DNA from: an uncultured Collinsella sp.
GTDB taxonomy: Bacteria > Actinomycetota > Coriobacteriia > Coriobacteriales > Coriobacteriaceae
Direction of reading: 5' to 3'
DNA: 64,000 bases
Assembly (NCBI GenBank): GCA_900544865.1
Contig: UQXA01000001.1
Span: 94,323-158,322, forward strand
Below the pieces are notes generated by a model. That model saw only the letters and a list, made by a program, of their open reading frames with translations, was not told where the DNA came from and searched no databases. Positions 51,868 to 60,604 of the stretch are shown piece after piece. A program made the position numbers and the translations under genes. The number at the start of each line of letters is the position of its first letter. The first letter of the stretch is position 1.

Positions 51868-52032
51868 CTATGCGTGCGCCCGCCCTATCAGCCCCGGCGT
51901 CAGGTCGAGCTCGCTGAGCGGCACGTCCTCCACGCCGTAGGCCCCCCGGCAGCTCCCGGCCGTCCCGTGGACACTCCAGCCCTTGATGTATTCGTTGATG
52001 TACTACAGAATTCGTCCGATGTCTTCAGACAT
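51868..52032 (-). pseudogene. Small ORF behind RHH-YfbU, interrupted by an amber codon
   Basis: A frame beginning MSEDIGRIL at 52032, with GGAGGGAG upstream, meets TAG at 52003-52005 and then continues YINEYIKGWSVHGTAGSC... to a stop at 51868, 54 codons in total. It starts 13 bases after the RHH-YfbU stop, so it would be the second gene of that operon. No family recognised. One base change (CAG to TAG) would explain the break. Confidence 0.45.
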
Positions 52033-52045
52033 CGGCTGCTCCCTC

Positions 52046-52762
52046 CTAGTAGCCAGAGTCGTAGCGCTGCGCAGCGATGACCTTCTCGATCTCGGCGAGG
52101 CCGAGGAAGCGGTCGCCGAGCATATGCTTGCGCCAGAGGGGCTTGAAGCAGTGAAGCATGCGGCGGTACATCTCGAGGCGGGGACCATGCGAGTTCCCGC
52201 CATCCGAGTACTTCCTCAGAGGCTCCGCGAGCTCCTCATAGCGCTTGTCCGCAAAGAGGTGCTTCACGTAGCCGGCGAGACGCCCCTCCTCCATGTCGTT
52301 GTAGTCGAAGCCTTGAGGCGAGATGTCGCGCTCGTCCACCTCGGCCTTCTCATCTTCAGGCAGGTCCTCGTATGAGGCCCTGAGGACGCGGAACATGTCG
52401 AGGATGTCGTACAGCTCCTCGCAGCGTGAGTTGGGAATCTCCGGTCGAAGCACGGCGAATGCCTCCGGGTACTCGCGCACGTAGCCCTTCTCGAATATCT
52501 GTGCATTGCGCTTGTGGTAAGCGGCATCCTCCTCGTCCTCCGAGAGGGCGGCAAGGATGAGCTCCTGGTCGCGGAGGATGAGGCGGTTGACCGGCGCTAT
52601 GGTCAGCGGGGCCATCTCCTCGGGGTAATCAGTGCGGGGGCTACCCACCATTGATCCGAGGGCTTCGGTGACCACTCCTGAGATGGTGCCACCCGATTCG
52701 TGGGCCAATCCCTCGAGTTTGGCCTTGAGGTCATCACTGACTCGGATAGAGATGGTTGCCAT
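52046..52762 (-). CDS. RHH-YfbU fusion protein
   Basis: A 238-aa protein. Residues 1-45 form a ribbon-helix-helix DNA-binding unit (ATISIRVSDDLKAKLEGLAHESG). Residues about 52-235 are a YfbU domain (LTIAPVNRLILRDQELILAAL, CEELYDILDMFRVL, MYRRMLHCFKPLWRKHMLGDRFLGLAEIEKVI). E. coli YfbU overproduction is toxic; its role is unclear. The RHH part suggests DNA binding and autoregulation, as in antitoxins. AAGGAGG precedes the ATG, and an AT-rich near-palindrome (tgtattattgtattaca, 52793-52809) lies in the promoter region. Confidence 0.82.
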   Translation of the reverse strand: MATISIRVSDDLKAKLEGLAHESGGTISGVVTEALGSMVGSPRTDYPEEMAPLTIAPVNRLILRDQELILAALSEDEEDAAYHKRNAQIFEKGYVREYPEAFAVLRPEIPNSRCEELYDILDMFRVLRASYEDLPEDEKAEVDERDISPQGFDYNDMEEGRLAGYVKHLFADKRYEELAEPLRKYSDGGNSHGPRLEMYRRMLHCFKPLWRKHMLGDRFLGLAEIEKVIAAQRYDSGY

Positions 52763-53338
52763 TGTCTACCTCCTTAATGGTGTCCTACTGTCATGTATTA
52801 TTGTATTACACTTACACGGTGACGTCAAATAGTCGGAGCCTGCCGGTTTGTGACCGGCCTGGAGAATGCTCGCAGCGGCAATCGTTGCGGGCATTTATCT
52901 TGCCCGCACGGGATGCGGGAGGTTCAGACGTGGAGTCCTCCAATCTCCCGGGGCCGGCTGATCCGGCCCTCAGGGCATCGGATTCCCACATTCATCGGTA
53001 CACTCACAGATGAATGTGGGAGGTGTTCGGATGAAGTTGATATTCAAGGGGCTTCGGAGACAGTTGGGAGAAGTGCCCTGTCTGGTTAAAGTGGCTAATC
53101 AACGAAAAGGCCGATGAATGCTTCAACGAAGAGATCCAGCAGAACGAAGGGCAGCAGGACTAGACAAAGGGGCGCGGCCAGCAGCGTGGTCATGCCCAAT
53201 GGCAGCGCTTGTTGCGGCTGCTCGCGCGTTATGCCAGGATTTCGTGCACGCGCTTCTGCACCGTCGAGTAAAGGCTACGAACGAGCTGGGGCACGCTATG
53301 GCTGCCATATCTTGAGCAATTAAAACTGTCCGTTCAAC
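52763..53338. other. Gene-free interval with a cluster of stem-loops
   Basis: About 580 bases between RHH-YfbU and the surface-protein terminator. It holds the hairpin cluster at 52842-53020 and then several short overlapping frames (for example MKLIFKGLRRQLGEVPC from 53032) that break after about 28 codons. A frame ending NEEIQQNEGQQD near 53163 looks like a gene remnant. None is recognised. Confidence 0.45.
52842..53020 (+). ncRNA. Cluster of strong stem-loops, possible structured RNA
   Basis: Stems at 52842-52858 (GCCGGT/ACCGGC), 52865-52895 (10 bp, one T-G), 52903-52919 (CCCGCA/TGCGGG), 52951-52969 (GGGCCGG/CCGGCCC) and 52985-53020 (12-bp perfect). Strand and function are unknown. Confidence 0.35.
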
Positions 53339-53376
53339 AGTAGGGGTGCGCCGGCGTCAGCCGGTGTGCCCCTACT
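53339..53376. terminator. Terminator of the surface-protein gene
   Basis: AGTAGGGGTGCGCCGGC pairs with GCCGGTGTGCCCCTACT with two wobble positions. It lies 65 bases downstream of the minus-strand surface-protein stop. Confidence 0.7.
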
Positions 53377-53440
53377 TTGGGAAACGTAAAACTCGCTTTT
53401 TGTCGGTTGCCTCTCCCCTCTTCCAGCCCAAACGGGTGCC

Positions 53441-54547
53441 TCAGCAGCGGCGTGCGGCACCTAAAAGCGCTGTCCCCAGCAGGAATAGCGCCAAGGAGGC
53501 GGCGATCCAGTTGCTGACGGCGGTCTTGGGGAGAGTGGCGGTGGCAGCGCTGGCGGTCTTGGCCTTGAATGGTGTGGACGCCGCGGTCTTGGTCACTGTC
53601 GTTTTGGTCGTCTTGGTTGTCGTGGCTGTCTTTGGCGTCGTGGTCGCGGGCTTAAGGACGGGATCCGTCGCGGGCCCGGCACCGGGCTGCTCATCGGTAG
53701 GACCGGCACCACCAGCCGGCTCGCCCGCGCCACCGGGCACCTCGCGCCCGTCGGTCTCCCCCGCCGGCGCCGTGGCGCCCAGGGGCTCGATCACCACATG
53801 CGGCGCCATGGCCCCGGAGGCATCCACCACGCCGCCGGCACCGAAGGCCCCGCCCACGGGCGTCACGAACCGCGCGGACACGAGCGACCCACCCGTGCAA
53901 GCAACGCCGCCATCGGCACCGGCCGCGTCGAGCCACAAGGCGTCGACCGAAAGCCCGCACCCGGCCGAGCCGTCGCCAGCGTCCTGCAGGTACAAACCGT
54001 AAGCGTACACGCCGGCGGCGGGCGCGGCACCGAAGGCGACGACGCGCCCGCCGCCGCGCACGGCCATGTCGCCGGCGATCACGCCGGCCACGGCCTCGCC
54101 CGTGACGTTCGCCCCGTCCGCCCGGGCATCGACGGTGCAGCCGTCCACAACGAGCGCTCGCGAGACGTGGATCGCGCACTGCGAGCCCGATGCCGCCAGG
54201 GACCCGGTGCCGCTAAGCGTCAGGTCGCCCCACACCTCCATGCCGCACTGCGAGATGTCCGCATCGGGCGCCTGCGACTCGACCACCGAGTTCTGCCCCA
54301 CAAGCGTCACGACCAGGTCGCCGTCGGCGCCGATGGCGTCGCCCGCGTAGCCGTCGAGCTCCAGATGGCCGGCATCGGTCCAGGCCCAACCGGGGCCCGA
54401 AACGCCCGGCTCGCAGTACGTCGCGCCCGCGATGAACAGGCTCTCCGCGCCCGCGGCATAGGAAGGCACGCCCAGCAAGACGCATAGGCAGGCCATGGCA
54501 GCGATCGCGATGTGATGACGGCTGGTGTGGGACTCGGCGGCAAACAT
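53441..54547 (-). CDS. Sortase-anchored surface protein
   Basis: A 368-aa exported protein. It has a signal peptide (about 1-35, AIAAMACLCVLLGVPSYAAG), a Gly/Ala-rich, beta-strand-like body (about 40-240, resembling right-handed beta-helix or carbohydrate-binding modules), a Pro/Gly linker, a Lys/Thr-rich wall-spanning stretch, and a sorting signal LPKTA followed by a hydrophobic helix and RRC. The start at 54547 is chosen for GGAGCGG; that site is inside a hairpin. The leader is duplicated at 50371-50529. The ligand is unknown. Confidence 0.75.
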   Translation of the reverse strand: MFAAESHTSRHHIAIAAMACLCVLLGVPSYAAGAESLFIAGATYCEPGVSGPGWAWTDAGHLELDGYAGDAIGADGDLVVTLVGQNSVVESQAPDADISQCGMEVWGDLTLSGTGSLAASGSQCAIHVSRALVVDGCTVDARADGANVTGEAVAGVIAGDMAVRGGGRVVAFGAAPAAGVYAYGLYLQDAGDGSAGCGLSVDALWLDAAGADGGVACTGGSLVSARFVTPVGGAFGAGGVVDASGAMAPHVVIEPLGATAPAGETDGREVPGGAGEPAGGAGPTDEQPGAGPATDPVLKPATTTPKTATTTKTTKTTVTKTAASTPFKAKTASAATATLPKTAVSNWIAASLALFLLGTALLGAARRC

Positions 54548-54629
54548 ACCCGCTCCGATCTTCGCAGGAGCCAATAGGATGTGCACCAGAAAATGCCCTG
54601 GTGGCAGCACTTATCAGTTTAGCGAGATC
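54471..54629 (-). repeat. Leader/signal-peptide repeat, copy A (intact gene)
   Basis: Colinear with 50371-50529. The leader contains stem CACCAG/CTGGTG and stem GCTCC/GGAGC; the second holds the Shine-Dalgarno sequence of the surface-protein gene. Confidence 0.85.
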
Positions 54630-54704
54630 GATGCGGGGGCAAAGAGAAATCGCGTGGGCGAAGTCCACAATTAGGTGTAAATCGTTTTGTCAGTCGGTGA
54701 AAGG

Positions 54705-54738
54705 AAGAATCGACTTACAACCTCCGTTTCGATTCTTT
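54705..54738 (-). terminator. Possible terminator downstream of the AAA ATPase gene
   Basis: Minus strand AAGAATCGA pairs with TCGATTCTT across a 16-base loop and is followed by CCTTTC. It lies 126 bases after the AAA gene stop. Confidence 0.45.
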
Positions 54739-54863
54739 AAAAGCAGGTAGCATCCTTCAAATTGACAGCATGATACTCCGAAGTGAATCTGAACTTGCGT
54801 CATGACATCTCAAGCAATCTGGATTTGGTAATGTTGATGCGATGCAATAAGAATGTATATTCG

Positions 54864-56072
54864 TTAAATTTGGGTGTGGATGATGGAGGACGGCGTCGTG
54901 ATTGAACTGCTCTTTCGGGCCTTCTCCACGAATTCGCTGATCCAGGATCTTGTTGTGTTCTTGAGGATCCGGATGTTTTCGGTCGCTTCAATGTCGATTT
55001 CCACCTTTGCCTTGTCGGCGATGTCGTCCGGCAATGTCGGCAAACCCTTGAGATCAGTCTCCCTGTACTTCTTGGCAAACATGGAGACGTATCTTTCGAC
55101 AAAGAGCTTTTTGTCGCTTATGCTTAGCTTGGAGAAGAGGCTCATCAAACTGAAGCGGGAGAGGAGTTCCGCCGGGAAAGTTTCATCGATCTTCCCGAGG
55201 GGGCAGTTTGTCGTGAACACGATGATAAACCCGCGGAGATCATGCTCCATCCCTTGGGAGTCCGTGAACGATCCTGTCTCGAGGAGATCGAGGAAGAAGT
55301 TCCAGACGGCGGGTTCAGCTTTCTCGAACTCGTCCACCAGGAGAATTCCGGCATCGGATGAGTCGATCTTCTTTCCCAGCTCGCCTTCTTCGCTTCCCAT
55401 GTATCCTCTCGGGCTGCCGATCAGGGAGTTGAGAGAGTCCTTACTGCTGTAGTTCCCGAGATTGACCTTAGGGAGGGGCTGGCATGGCGCGATTGCCTCG
55501 CAGAGGACCTTGGCAACTTCTGTTTTCCCGACACCCGAAGGGCCAAGAAGGAGCAGCGAGAATACTGGCTGCTCGCCGAGCGCATTGAAGAGCCTGAAGC
55601 TGCGCGATCGGGATTCGAAGGAGCGTTTGAATTCGATCTGGCCTATGAGCTCGCTTTCGAGGGTGGTGAGGACTTGCATGAATTCGAGTTCGTCGAGGGA
55701 TACGAGTGTTCTCTTTCCTCTTTTGTCCTTCTGGGTGCCCTCATCGACCTCGATGTCGCAGTCTATTATGTCGTCGAACATGGTTCTCAATTGGTATGCT
55801 CCTTCGTTCACGGTTTTATCGTCTCCGATGAAGAGGGTGCCAAAGGGTAGCTGGTGGACGAGGAGCTCGAATTTCGATGCCAGCTGGAGATCACCCGATA
55901 GTAAGCCCATGAATGATGAAACGTCCACGACGAGCTTTTTCTCGGAAAGGAGCTCGGAGATTTGGTCGCTTCCGTGTAGTTCGAGAAGTGACATCAACTT
56001 GAAGCCGTCTACTCCGAGCTGGTCGATCAGGGCTTTATACTGGGATTTGTTGTATGTGACGAGTTTGCGCAT
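54864..56072 (-). CDS. ClpB/ClpX-like AAA ATPase of an accessory system
   Basis: A 402-aa protein. Residues 1-165 are not recognised. The AAA module has Walker A GPSGVGKTEVAK (177-188), Walker B GILLVDEFEKA (242-252), sensor 1 IIVFTTN (283-289) and an arginine-finger-like ELLSRF (302-307), closest to the AAA_2 domain of Clp ATPases. It lacks Clp N-domains and a second AAA ring. It lies 11 bases after the 281-aa gene, so the two form an operon. An unfoldase or signalling role is possible; nothing fixes the substrate. Confidence 0.75.
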   Translation of the reverse strand: MRKLVTYNKSQYKALIDQLGVDGFKLMSLLELHGSDQISELLSEKKLVVDVSSFMGLLSGDLQLASKFELLVHQLPFGTLFIGDDKTVNEGAYQLRTMFDDIIDCDIEVDEGTQKDKRGKRTLVSLDELEFMQVLTTLESELIGQIEFKRSFESRSRSFRLFNALGEQPVFSLLLLGPSGVGKTEVAKVLCEAIAPCQPLPKVNLGNYSSKDSLNSLIGSPRGYMGSEEGELGKKIDSSDAGILLVDEFEKAEPAVWNFFLDLLETGSFTDSQGMEHDLRGFIIVFTTNCPLGKIDETFPAELLSRFSLMSLFSKLSISDKKLFVERYVSMFAKKYRETDLKGLPTLPDDIADKAKVEIDIEATENIRILKNTTRSWISEFVEKARKSSSITTPSSIIHTQI

Positions 56073-56083
56073 GGCATTGCCTA

Positions 56084-56929
56084 TCAAGCCTCGAAGGACA
56101 CTGCCTGAATGACAGCAAGGATGTCTATGTAATAGCCCTGTTCTGCCCGATTGCCGCCGACGGTCATGGCTGTGGGTGACGGGTTCTTTCCGCATATAAC
56201 AATGTCGTTCTGCGGCGTGCGTTTTGGGTCGCCTGGCTGCTGGAAGTAATCAAAGGGGCTCTTCATCTGGGCCGGGGTGATTTTCCCTTTGCATATCCCG
56301 ACGATGCCGACCTTTCCGATGAGCAGGTCGTCGATTGTGTACCCGCTTTCGAACATCTCTTCTCCGTCGAGGGGAATCTTCGCGTACAGCGGCGTTCTTC
56401 TTCTTGCGCGGTTTCCTCTGAGCTTGAAGGCTGCGCCGTCTCCTATGAAGGATTGCATCATGTGGCCGATGTCGAGGTCTCCGGCATCGGGGACGGTGAT
56501 TCCGTCAAAGGTCCCGCTCATGATCGCCATGATGCCTCGAATCTCATCCTCATTGATGAGCTTCAGCGAGACATCGCCAATATATGCGAGGTCGCCTTCT
56601 GCAAGCGTTGTTCCGCTTTCGGGGGCTTTGCAGTGCTCCATTATGTCGGCGAGCATCCGGCTATTTGTGTTCACGTATTCGAGGGTGTCCACGATCTTCT
56701 CTTGTTTTTCGTGCCTGACGCTTCCTTCGAGTTTTGCCCTGAGTTTCGTCAGGAAGGGAGGGTTGAGCTCCGCTTCGGCGTTCAATGATGCTCTCTTTGT
56801 CGTCCCGTTCTGGTTTTCCTTGGAGCTTGTAGTCTTGAGCTTGTTGTCCAGGAGCATCCTCGTCTCGAACACCTTCTGCTGATTCATGTAGTAGACGGTG
56901 AAGAGGCCTGGTATTTTGTTTTCTGGCAT
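56084..56929 (-). CDS. Unknown 281-aa protein paired with the AAA ATPase
   Basis: No family firmly recognised. The N-terminus reads IPGLFTVYYMNQQKVFETRMLLDN, followed by a charged linker, a middle part with GDLAYIGDVSLKLINEDEIRGIMAIMSG, and a C-terminal half with TIDDLLIGKVGIVGICKGKI and a glycine-rich end. The layout is reminiscent of DUF6414-type proteins found in defence neighbourhoods, but I could not verify this. No transmembrane or signal segment. GGAGG precedes the ATG. Confidence 0.6.
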   Translation of the reverse strand: MPENKIPGLFTVYYMNQQKVFETRMLLDNKLKTTSSKENQNGTTKRASLNAEAELNPPFLTKLRAKLEGSVRHEKQEKIVDTLEYVNTNSRMLADIMEHCKAPESGTTLAEGDLAYIGDVSLKLINEDEIRGIMAIMSGTFDGITVPDAGDLDIGHMMQSFIGDGAAFKLRGNRARRRTPLYAKIPLDGEEMFESGYTIDDLLIGKVGIVGICKGKITPAQMKSPFDYFQQPGDPKRTPQNDIVICGKNPSPTAMTVGGNRAEQGYYIDILAVIQAVSFEA

Positions 56930-57219
56930 AGTTCCTCCGCTCCTTTCCTTTAGCGTGGGGCTGTCGTTGTTTTCGCCCCTCGTTATCCGCGTACCATCCG
57001 TTTCACACCATACGTATCATTGCCACTCCGAAAAAGCAATCGAACTCACCATGCAGCTGAGACGGATAGAAGACCATGGTCACAGCGAAGAAGGCGCGAC
57101 CGGCTCATACTTCGATCTATGCAACAAATGAAATCAAGCCGGCACCGTGCAAGCGCAAACCAAGACCGCTGGCGCTAAAGCGCACGGCAAGCGGAGTATC
57201 GGTGCTACTTCTGTACGGG
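56930..57219. other. Gap between the 281-aa gene and the KAP gene, nothing recognised
   Basis: About 290 bases. A plus-strand frame from 57076 begins MVTAKKARPAHTSIYATN but runs antisense into the KAP gene and has no ribosome site. The promoter of the 281-aa/AAA pair should lie in the left part; I see no clear consensus. Confidence 0.4.
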
Positions 57220-59001
57220 TTACCTAAATCGGTTCTCAAGCTCCTCCAAATTTCTCAAGAACCAGCACCTTCTAATCGCTCCAGTTTTCGTTTCAATGTT
57301 CGTTTCTTCCAGTGCATTTTTTATCTGATGTATCCATTCAACTAAAGCCGCCGATGGCACTCCGTCCGGATTCCGAACGTTATGAAGATGCACAAAGAAC
57401 TCACGAAGCGCCTCTTGATTCGACGCATCTTCTCTGCAAAATGTCTTGACAATGACCCTCGGACTAGCATTAACCAACACTTTGACATCGCGTTTCGCAG
57501 CATCGTTGAGACGACGAGCAAGCTCCCTGCCCGTCAGTCCCTGCGCTCCTTCAGATATCATCAACTGACTCGTCATTCTTTTATTCAACTCTGCCCAAGC
57601 ATAACGCTTGAGATCTTCAGCGAGCGCCCGTCTCTCCCGCCTCTCGTCTGCACAAAATACTGGTCCAGAAAGGTACTCAGAAGCTTTTTCTGGATCAGCA
57701 TCGATCACTTTCTTGCAATATTCGATAAAGTCATTTTGCGAAAAAGGACATTCCCATTCGAGATCAGATAACAGGTGATAAACCTCGAGCACGTCGTGCA
57801 AACAATCGACTGAATAATGTGCCCCGGAAACTAAAGCAAAATAACGCTTCGCGAGGACATCCACCTTCTCGTCATCAAGAGCGTACGCGTGCCTCATCTC
57901 AGCAGCGATCTCTCTAACATCGAGGGTATCGATGTTATTCGGATACCTTTTTCCAATGTACGCTTTAAACCCTTGCTCAAGATCATCCTTTGTTACTTCG
58001 CCTGAAGGTTCGAATGCTTTACCTATCACGGAGAAATCAGAGTATTGCTCGTAAAGAGACACGCTACGATCGTATTCCAGGGCCTCCGGACTGAGCAAAT
58101 TCTCTCGCCTTCCGTTTTGTGGCATGGAAGGCGCGCTCCCCATGGAGGTCAACAAAGCAAAATGGACTGCGTCCCGTAGAGCGTTAAACCGATTTTGGGG
58201 TGCAATTCCTGTATCTTGAACCGCCTCAAGACTGCAAATTCTTCCGATTAGCTCATGAGCACGAATCATTGCCCGAGCATTTACGCATCCGCTGGCCTCA
58301 ACCCCCGCAAGTATGGCACCATGTATATCAAGGTCTTCCGATGGGCGACAATCTCCCATGAGAATTTCTTCGGCCAATGCCGACGGGCACGGCCTGAATG
58401 GATAGACTTTCCAAATTAGTTTTTCGCGTACGTCCCTATCGAACTCTCGCATCGATTGCACATCACTGCCTCCCCAGGCATTTGAAACCAGCATGACCTT
58501 CAACCCAAGTCTTTCGACAAGATCGTTCATCGTTCCGAATAGCGCCAAATCGTCGCTATCTTTAGAACGCCTCTCCACATCATCGAATACAAGAAAGTGC
58601 TTCTTTCTGAGCATTAGGCAGGCAACGGATTGTATCCCGACGGAGAGATTCACGGATAATCCCGTTCTTTTAATTAAAGCCCCCGAAATACCGTTGAGGG
58701 CGCCCCCTATCGTTTTGGCAGCAGCTTGCGACCTCATGTCTTTATCGCTAAGGTGTACGAGCGCCATCACAATGCGTTCGTATAAATCTTCAGCAGTAGC
58801 AATCCCGAACATAGAAACGCGGACAAGGTCGTATTCGCCCTCTTCGAGATGCTTGGCGAGCTTCTCTTCAATGAATCGGGTCTTTCCCGACCCCCAATCT
58901 CCCTCAAGTGCAATTGCATATTGATTGTCCTTATCCTTGAGATAGGAATCGATATGACCGATGAGCTGATCAGCAGGTTCTTTTGACCGGCATGTCTCCA
59001 T
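57220..59001 (-). CDS. KAP-type P-loop NTPase
   Basis: A 593-aa protein with Walker A EGDWGSGKTRFIEE (residues about 33-46), Walker B FLVFDDVERRS (136-146), and a sensor-like VMLVSNAW. The order and spacing fit KAP-family NTPases of the STAND/AAA group, although the membrane insertion common in KAP is at most a weakly hydrophobic segment here (about 93-130). The C-terminal 350 residues are helical and unrecognised. The start at 59001 is set by GGAGGG. It is the next gene after the reverse transcriptase, same strand, 165 bases apart. KAP NTPases recur in phage-defence loci. Confidence 0.78.
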   Translation of the reverse strand: METCRSKEPADQLIGHIDSYLKDKDNQYAIALEGDWGSGKTRFIEEKLAKHLEEGEYDLVRVSMFGIATAEDLYERIVMALVHLSDKDMRSQAAAKTIGGALNGISGALIKRTGLSVNLSVGIQSVACLMLRKKHFLVFDDVERRSKDSDDLALFGTMNDLVERLGLKVMLVSNAWGGSDVQSMREFDRDVREKLIWKVYPFRPCPSALAEEILMGDCRPSEDLDIHGAILAGVEASGCVNARAMIRAHELIGRICSLEAVQDTGIAPQNRFNALRDAVHFALLTSMGSAPSMPQNGRRENLLSPEALEYDRSVSLYEQYSDFSVIGKAFEPSGEVTKDDLEQGFKAYIGKRYPNNIDTLDVREIAAEMRHAYALDDEKVDVLAKRYFALVSGAHYSVDCLHDVLEVYHLLSDLEWECPFSQNDFIEYCKKVIDADPEKASEYLSGPVFCADERRERRALAEDLKRYAWAELNKRMTSQLMISEGAQGLTGRELARRLNDAAKRDVKVLVNASPRVIVKTFCREDASNQEALREFFVHLHNVRNPDGVPSAALVEWIHQIKNALEETNIETKTGAIRRCWFLRNLEELENRFR

Positions 59002-59026
59002 TATTCCCTCCAGCATCAACTTAAGG

Positions 59027-59044
59027 CGAAAGATTTCTTTCGCT
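59027..59044. repeat. Hairpin upstream of the KAP gene
   Basis: gcgaaag-attt-ctttcgc, a perfect 7-bp stem just before the KAP ribosome binding site, possibly processing or terminating the RT transcript. Confidence 0.5.
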
Positions 59045-59166
59045 GCGATAGATCAACCCGCAACTGAGGCCGCCCCGTCCACAACAATGATGGCATAAAC
59101 TCGATTGAAAGCTGGCGGTTAGACCATGCTCAAGCTTTACTGTTACCTACAGCGCCTAAACCAGTA

Positions 59167-60591
59167 TCAGCCCCTACCCGTTGCCTTGTTAATTTTCCTA
59201 TACATCTTGGAAACATGACCACTAATGGGGTCATTCGGAAACGCCTTCTGAGCTCTTGCAACATATGAAAGATAGTTTCCATGGCGGCTTGGGTCCGAAG
59301 CGCTTCGCTTGTCACTCGATCTGTTCCCCTTCGGAGAGTAATGCTCGTACAATGCGCTTACGCGCTTCTTACTCGGATGCTTGTCCGGATTATCAGCCAG
59401 CCTGCCGATTGATTTAGCAGCACGATAAAACCTATTGTAAAACCTTCCGACCGTAGATTGGCGAATTCGAACATCGTTACCGTCAAAATCAAATCCCAAA
59501 AACGAAACATGATTTCCAGCATGATGCGCGGTTCGCACAACTTCCATTTCTCCTGCGAGCAATGCACCAAATGAAAGTTGCTCGACCTTTCCATCGTTTA
59601 TACGGTGGATTTTGGTTTTTTCATCTTGTAGTTCAACTGCAGGAACTCCCTGTGCCAAAGCAAGAGCTTTACTTGCTGTTTTGAGATCCTTGGCAGGGAC
59701 GACAATGATGAAGTCGTCGCAATATCGTATATACCTGCCATTCACGCTGGCAACACACGCGTTAATCTGGGCATCGGTATCAAACATATACATATTCGCC
59801 AACACGCCACTTGTTGCCAGTCCTTGGGGAATGCCCCTCGCATCATGCCTTTCTTTCCAGGGCACAACAATCGAAGAATCCTTGTAAGCCGTAAACTCCG
59901 CAGGTGTCAAGATGCGCGGTAGCCTGTTAAGGCTCCTTAACGCCTTGGATCGAACTTTGGACGCAGAATTGCCAAACGTGAACGGGTCGTCTGGCTGAAG
60001 ATCAATCCAGCAAAGTCCGTTCCTTCTCGCCAAATCGCCAACAGGCCAATAGCAGTAATGCAATATGTTTTTCAGGACTTGGTAATGGTCCGGTGGAAGC
60101 ATGCCCTCGTTAAAGAACCCTCTAACGGCCTTGCGTAAGTAACTATGATCGAGGTTATCGAAAAAATGGGTGAAGTCTCCCGTGATAACTAGCGAATCCC
60201 CCTGCCTGCGAATGGCATCGATTGCATCTGCAGCAACAGAGTAATTAGTGAGGTGAAATCCGCTTCGATAAGCTGCAGCAACGCCGCCGATGCCCGTTTC
60301 TAAGGCACGACGGTCATATAACTTGCCCCATTGCAGCGCATAATACTGAAAAATCCTGTGATCCAAGTGAGATGCATATGCGATATCTCTCGTCTTCAGG
60401 GTTTTCTTGCCGTCCCTGAATCTCACATGGCAAAGCTTATTCGCAATTAAGGGAAGAAATGCGTGACGCTGAATAAAATCTGCATCACAAACCCTCGCCT
60501 CGACATCCTTGAATGCAACACGGTAATCGAAATGCGCGTAGCTCTTCTTTGTCGCATACCCTGGAATACGAGACGGGTCGAAATCGTTCAC
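59167..60591 (-). CDS. Reverse transcriptase, probable defence (DRT/UG-type)
   Basis: A 474-aa RNA-directed DNA polymerase. Motif A is GDFTHFFDNLDH (138-149), GIPQG is at 253-257, and the catalytic core is YCDD (290-293); FLGFDFDG follows at 364-371. The N-terminal region has SYAHFDYRV. It lacks the maturase and endonuclease domains of group II introns, and no intron RNA ends are evident. The GTG start at 60591 gives VNDFDPSRI. It is preceded by a hairpin-rich stretch likely to be a ncRNA and followed by a KAP NTPase, the layout of RT-based defence (DRT/retron-like). The subtype cannot be fixed by eye. Confidence 0.85.
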   Translation of the reverse strand: MNDFDPSRIPGYATKKSYAHFDYRVAFKDVEARVCDADFIQRHAFLPLIANKLCHVRFRDGKKTLKTRDIAYASHLDHRIFQYYALQWGKLYDRRALETGIGGVAAAYRSGFHLTNYSVAADAIDAIRRQGDSLVITGDFTHFFDNLDHSYLRKAVRGFFNEGMLPPDHYQVLKNILHYCYWPVGDLARRNGLCWIDLQPDDPFTFGNSASKVRSKALRSLNRLPRILTPAEFTAYKDSSIVVPWKERHDARGIPQGLATSGVLANMYMFDTDAQINACVASVNGRYIRYCDDFIIVVPAKDLKTASKALALAQGVPAVELQDEKTKIHRINDGKVEQLSFGALLAGEMEVVRTAHHAGNHVSFLGFDFDGNDVRIRQSTVGRFYNRFYRAAKSIGRLADNPDKHPSKKRVSALYEHYSPKGNRSSDKRSASDPSRHGNYLSYVARAQKAFPNDPISGHVSKMYRKINKATGRG

Positions 60592-60604
60592 GGGCTCACC
60601 GCCT

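Noticed and set aside
49428..52032. Recoding of TAG as a sense codon, suggested by two amber-interrupted frames.
   Set aside because: TAG is the normal terminator of many intact genes here (rnj, rodZ-like, rimO, pgsA, cinA, recA, recX), so recoding is not tenable; simple gene decay explains both.
52850..53089. A frame and fold resembling part of a tRNA (GGTTCAGACG... with CTCCC).
   Set aside because: No cloverleaf can be drawn: the TPsiC-like arm is interrupted and no anticodon arm fits. It is kept only as a stem-loop cluster.
54545..54629. Known riboswitch classes (cyclic di-GMP, TPP, SAM, fluoride) for the surface-protein leader.
   Set aside because: None of the conserved core sequences I know for these classes is present; only the two hairpins are supported.
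57076..57345. A plus-strand 89-codon frame between the 281-aa and KAP genes.
   Set aside because: Its second half is antisense to the KAP coding region and it has no ribosome site.
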